Assembly (NCBI RefSeq): GCF_964021845.1
Contig: NZ_CAXHZC010000005.1
Span: 124,001-188,000 of the forward strand
Length of the DNA: 64,000 nt
Direction of reading: 5' to 3'
DNA from: Arcticibacterium sp964021845
GTDB taxonomy: Bacteria > Bacteroidota > Bacteroidia > Cytophagales > Spirosomataceae
Under the pieces are notes generated by a model. That model made no database searches, had not been told where the DNA came from, and saw nothing but the letters and a program-made list of their open reading frames with translations. The stretch's first letter is position 1. Each line of letters begins with the position of its first letter. This document shows, piece after piece, positions 61,900 to 64,000 of this stretch. The translations under genes and the position numbers were made by a program.

Positions 61900-62977
61900 T
61901 ACTTAAAGTGTCGCTTAAAAAAGCTTTTAGTTGATGATAATCTTGATTTGGAATAGCGGGAAAATTGGCCACTCTAAAGGTGTTATTTTTCCATTCTCCG
62001 TAACCATTCCCCAAAAGTATTTCATTTTGCTTGGCTTTAGATTTAATCATGGTGATTATTTTTTCTTCAGCTTCTAGAGTAATGACATTTGGAGACTGGG
62101 TTAGTTTGTTTTTAATCAATGGGTTAATTCTTTCAAAAGACGCAATATGTTCAATGAAGTCGTTTGCACGGGCTTTTAGCTTTGAAGAAACTACCTCTAT
62201 ATTTTCAGCTTCTCTAAGGATTCTGTTTAGCAAGAAAATGTTTAAAATATTTGGAGTATAATGGGTCTGAAATTTTTGAAAATTTTCTCTAATGAAAAGG
62301 AAGCTATTATAATGATTTCTTTCATTTAGCTTAATGGCTGCTTCTATTGCCTTTGGCGAAACTATCATGACGCCCATTCCAGAAGGAAGCCCAAGACATT
62401 TCTGTACGGAGGCCAAGAAAACATCACCTGCAGAAAAGTCTATGGCATAACCTCCTAGAGAAGAGGTTACATCAAAGCATTTAAGAAAATGTGATGGCAG
62501 GCTTCTTAAATTGTCATTATTTATATAACTACCGTTTGACGTTTCACTTTGCACGGCACAAAAGCAATCATAATTTTGGGCAATCTGAATTTCTGAAAGC
62601 TCTTGGTCTAAGAAAAAACGAGAACCCCTAATCCCTTTAATGGTTTCAATGCTTCTATCAATATTTGGACTAGGATTGGTAACGGTGTATTTAAACCATT
62701 TTTTACCAAAGGCTCCATTATAAGCAAACTGAACATTTCCAGAGAGTACTGACTGTGCTACTATTTCCCAACATTCGGTGGCAGATGAGGTAAAGTAGAT
62801 TTCGTAATCTTTTGGAACAGCCATTTTTTGTTTAAACAAATCAATGGTTTCCCTTAGCAGCTCCATAAAGGAATCGCTTCTGTGGTTTTTCTCTAAAATG
62901 CCACAGTCAAAAGCTTCATTCATGAAAGCTTTTACAGAAGGATAAATTTTGGAGGGTCCTGGATAGAAATTCATCAA
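61889..62977 (-). CDS. Class V aminotransferase (phosphoserine aminotransferase-like)
   Basis: The 362-residue PLP enzyme begins MMNFYPGPSKIYPSVKAFM. It has the FTSSATECWEIVAQS substrate loop, CFDVTSSLGGYAID and the Schiff-base lysine in ASVQKCLGLPSGMG. The layout fits SerC-like or alanine-glyoxylate-type aminotransferases; a divergent SerC is likely but not certain. It overlaps marC by 11 bp and is the first gene of this leftward run. Confidence 0.8.
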   Translation of the reverse strand: MMNFYPGPSKIYPSVKAFMNEAFDCGILEKNHRSDSFMELLRETIDLFKQKMAVPKDYEIYFTSSATECWEIVAQSVLSGNVQFAYNGAFGKKWFKYTVTNPSPNIDRSIETIKGIRGSRFFLDQELSEIQIAQNYDCFCAVQSETSNGSYINNDNLRSLPSHFLKCFDVTSSLGGYAIDFSAGDVFLASVQKCLGLPSGMGVMIVSPKAIEAAIKLNERNHYNSFLFIRENFQKFQTHYTPNILNIFLLNRILREAENIEVVSSKLKARANDFIEHIASFERINPLIKNKLTQSPNVITLEAEEKIITMIKSKAKQNEILLGNGYGEWKNNTFRVANFPAIPNQDYHQLKAFLSDTLSNAI

Positions 62978-63473
62978 ACTTTATTTTTCTCAAATGTCGG
63001 GAAAAATATTTCGGTCTCATTCTTTTCTAATAAAGTGCTTTCGGAGAAACTGATGGTTTTTCTGATGATTTAGATTTTATAATTTCAGAGAATGGCGTTT
63101 TTAAAAGTATGAAATAAGGCTTTTTCGGTACCAAAAAGGCCACTTTCTTTTCCTCAAGGGTATTCTTTGCTACTTTTTCTAGGCAAAAAAAATACTTATT
63201 TAAGCGACTGGTGTCAAATTATTTTTAAAGTATACTAAGATTTCTTTTTTTCAGGAAAAAGCCAGGTTAGGTGTTTTTTTGAAAATCATAAAGCAAGTTA
63301 ATTTATTGGTAGTAAGGTTTTTGAGTGTATTTTTTCAGTAATAGTTTTTAGTCAGCTTTCTTTTGGCATGGTGATTGGTATTAAATAGGAGATTCTGCAC
63401 AAGAAGGTGCAAAATTGTGCGGCAAGACTTGAGGTCTTCAAAAGCATATCTTGCTGAATACCAAAACCGATAA
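62978..63473. other. Gene-free interval before the exported carbohydrate-binding-like protein
   Basis: This AT-rich interval of about 500 bp has no credible gene. It contains the promoter for the leftward aminotransferase and, at 63363-63379, a -24/-12-like motif directed rightward. Poly-T runs occur but no clear hairpin was found. Confidence 0.55.
63363..63379 (+). promoter_or_regulatory. Sigma-54-like -24/-12 element before the exported protein
   Basis: TTGGCATGGTGATTGGT has the -24 block TTGGCATG and ten bases after GG a TTGG -12-like block. It differs from the element before the usher-like operon at three of 17 positions and lies 95 nt before the proposed start. Confidence 0.4.
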
Positions 63474-64000
63474 GTGAGTAATCCTAAAGGAGAAATACAA
63501 AAACTGATAAAATTACCTTGCAAAGGTTTAGCTCTTAACGCTAAATGCTGCAGGGCTTTTAGCGTTTTGGCCTTTCTTATGTTCTTATGTTTTAAAAGCT
63601 TTGCTTTTCCCATTGATTTAGTTACCAACGGAGATTTCTCAGATGGACGGAATGGTTTCTCGTCAGACTACGACTGGAACGGATTTAATAACGGCGACTA
63701 TGACATTGACGACGAACCTGGTGATGTCAATAATGCTTTCTACGATTTTTACGACCATACGGTAGGTACTAGTGCTGGTGAAATGCTAATAGCAAACGGA
63801 AGTACAAATAGCAACGATGATGTTTGGCAAAACAATTTTTCTGTAACCAGTGGTCAAACATATACCTTATCTTTTTGGTATAGAAATGCTTACAATGGAA
63901 ATCTGTCTACATTAGGTTGGACTGCCAATGGTTCCCAAATAGGAAGCACTGTGGTAACAAACAATAGTTGGCAAAAGATTACTGTGGTTTACACGGCTAC
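63474..64000 (+). CDS. Large exported protein with carbohydrate-binding-like N-terminal module (C-terminus beyond window)
   Basis: The frame is open from a GTG at 63474 to the window end (175 complete codons); an in-frame ATG at 63579 is an alternative, but it leaves a very short signal. A hydrophobic segment VLAFLMFLCFKSFA is followed by the mature start FPIDLVTNGDFSDG. The next domain (NGFSSDYDWNGF, DVWQNNFSVTSGQTYTLSFW) is a jelly-roll like CBM4/9-type modules found in Bacteroidota surface proteins. The rest, and any sorting signal, is outside the window. Confidence 0.65.
   Translation, partial: MSNPKGEIQKLIKLPCKGLALNAKCCRAFSVLAFLMFLCFKSFAFPIDLVTNGDFSDGRNGFSSDYDWNGFNNGDYDIDDEPGDVNNAFYDFYDHTVGTSAGEMLIANGSTNSNDDVWQNNFSVTSGQTYTLSFWYRNAYNGNLSTLGWTANGSQIGSTVVTNNSWQKITVVYTA

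Noticed and set aside
63335..63628. 97-codon minus-strand frame near the right end
   Set aside because: It overlaps the signal-peptide region of the exported protein on the other strand and shows no recognisable motif.

Overview
The window reads as a chromosome segment from an AT-rich Bacteroidota bacterium, most likely of the Cytophagales. The evidence is the TAnnTTTG-type -7 promoter boxes, a carboxypeptidase-regulatory-domain outer-membrane barrel protein, BlaI/M56 (BlaR1-like) pairs, a bacterial serine palmitoyltransferase, an Hc1-like small protein, a DUF4412 protein, WG-repeat proteins, short MenE and a mitochondrial-type aconitase. There is no rRNA, CRISPR array or insertion sequence. 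Two tRNAs (Ser-GCT, Pro-TGG) sit near 11.3 kb.

Layout. 1-5.8 kb: the N-terminal 809 codons of an outer-membrane barrel protein, two near-identical M56 sensor genes with TonB C-terminal domains, and a BlaI repressor. A decayed blaI 3' end between the M56 copies shows that the blaI-M56 unit was duplicated. 6-28.6 kb: mostly housekeeping and metabolic genes (peptide transporter, SUI1, lipid kinase, MaoC, Hc1-like, serine palmitoyltransferase, GH3 lipoprotein, MFS, MscS, RadA, AroQ, YchF, aldo/keto reductase homologue, subclass B1 metallo-beta-lactamase, DUF4407, DEAD-box helicase).

28.9-34.7 kb: a six-gene operon that looks like a Bacteroidota version of a chaperone-usher locus. It has a putative major subunit, a two-domain Ig-like chaperone candidate, a 901-residue outer-membrane barrel protein with Ig-like ends (usher candidate), and three more small exported subunits that share a C-terminal strand ending in a Ser/Ala-Asp(-Asn) signature. 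A stable hairpin lies between the first subunit and the chaperone gene, and a sigma-54-like -24/-12 element lies upstream.

36-41 kb: a compact three-gene module of a zincin/VWA-like protein (DUF2201 type), a MoxR-type AAA ATPase and a 913-residue leucine-rich-repeat protein with a possible BRCT-like insert. 41-49.6 kb: aconitase, then four tandem paralogous exported WG-repeat proteins. Each of the four has a -24/-12 (RpoN-type) promoter motif at nearly the same distance (29-33 nt) from its start codon, which is the clearest regulatory pattern in the window. 49.7-63 kb: ABC exporter, HemL, a TPR/periplasmic-binding protein, YidC, SDR, HslV, an XRE regulator, MenE-like ligase, Rieske lipoprotein, MarC and a class V aminotransferase. 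The window ends inside the 5' part of a large exported protein that begins with a carbohydrate-binding-like module and also has a -24/-12-like motif upstream.

The strongest candidates for an undescribed system are the chaperone-usher-like operon, the zincin-VWA/MoxR/LRR module, and a possible RpoN regulon joining three sets of exported-protein genes. All functional statements come from reading motifs by eye; no database search was possible.
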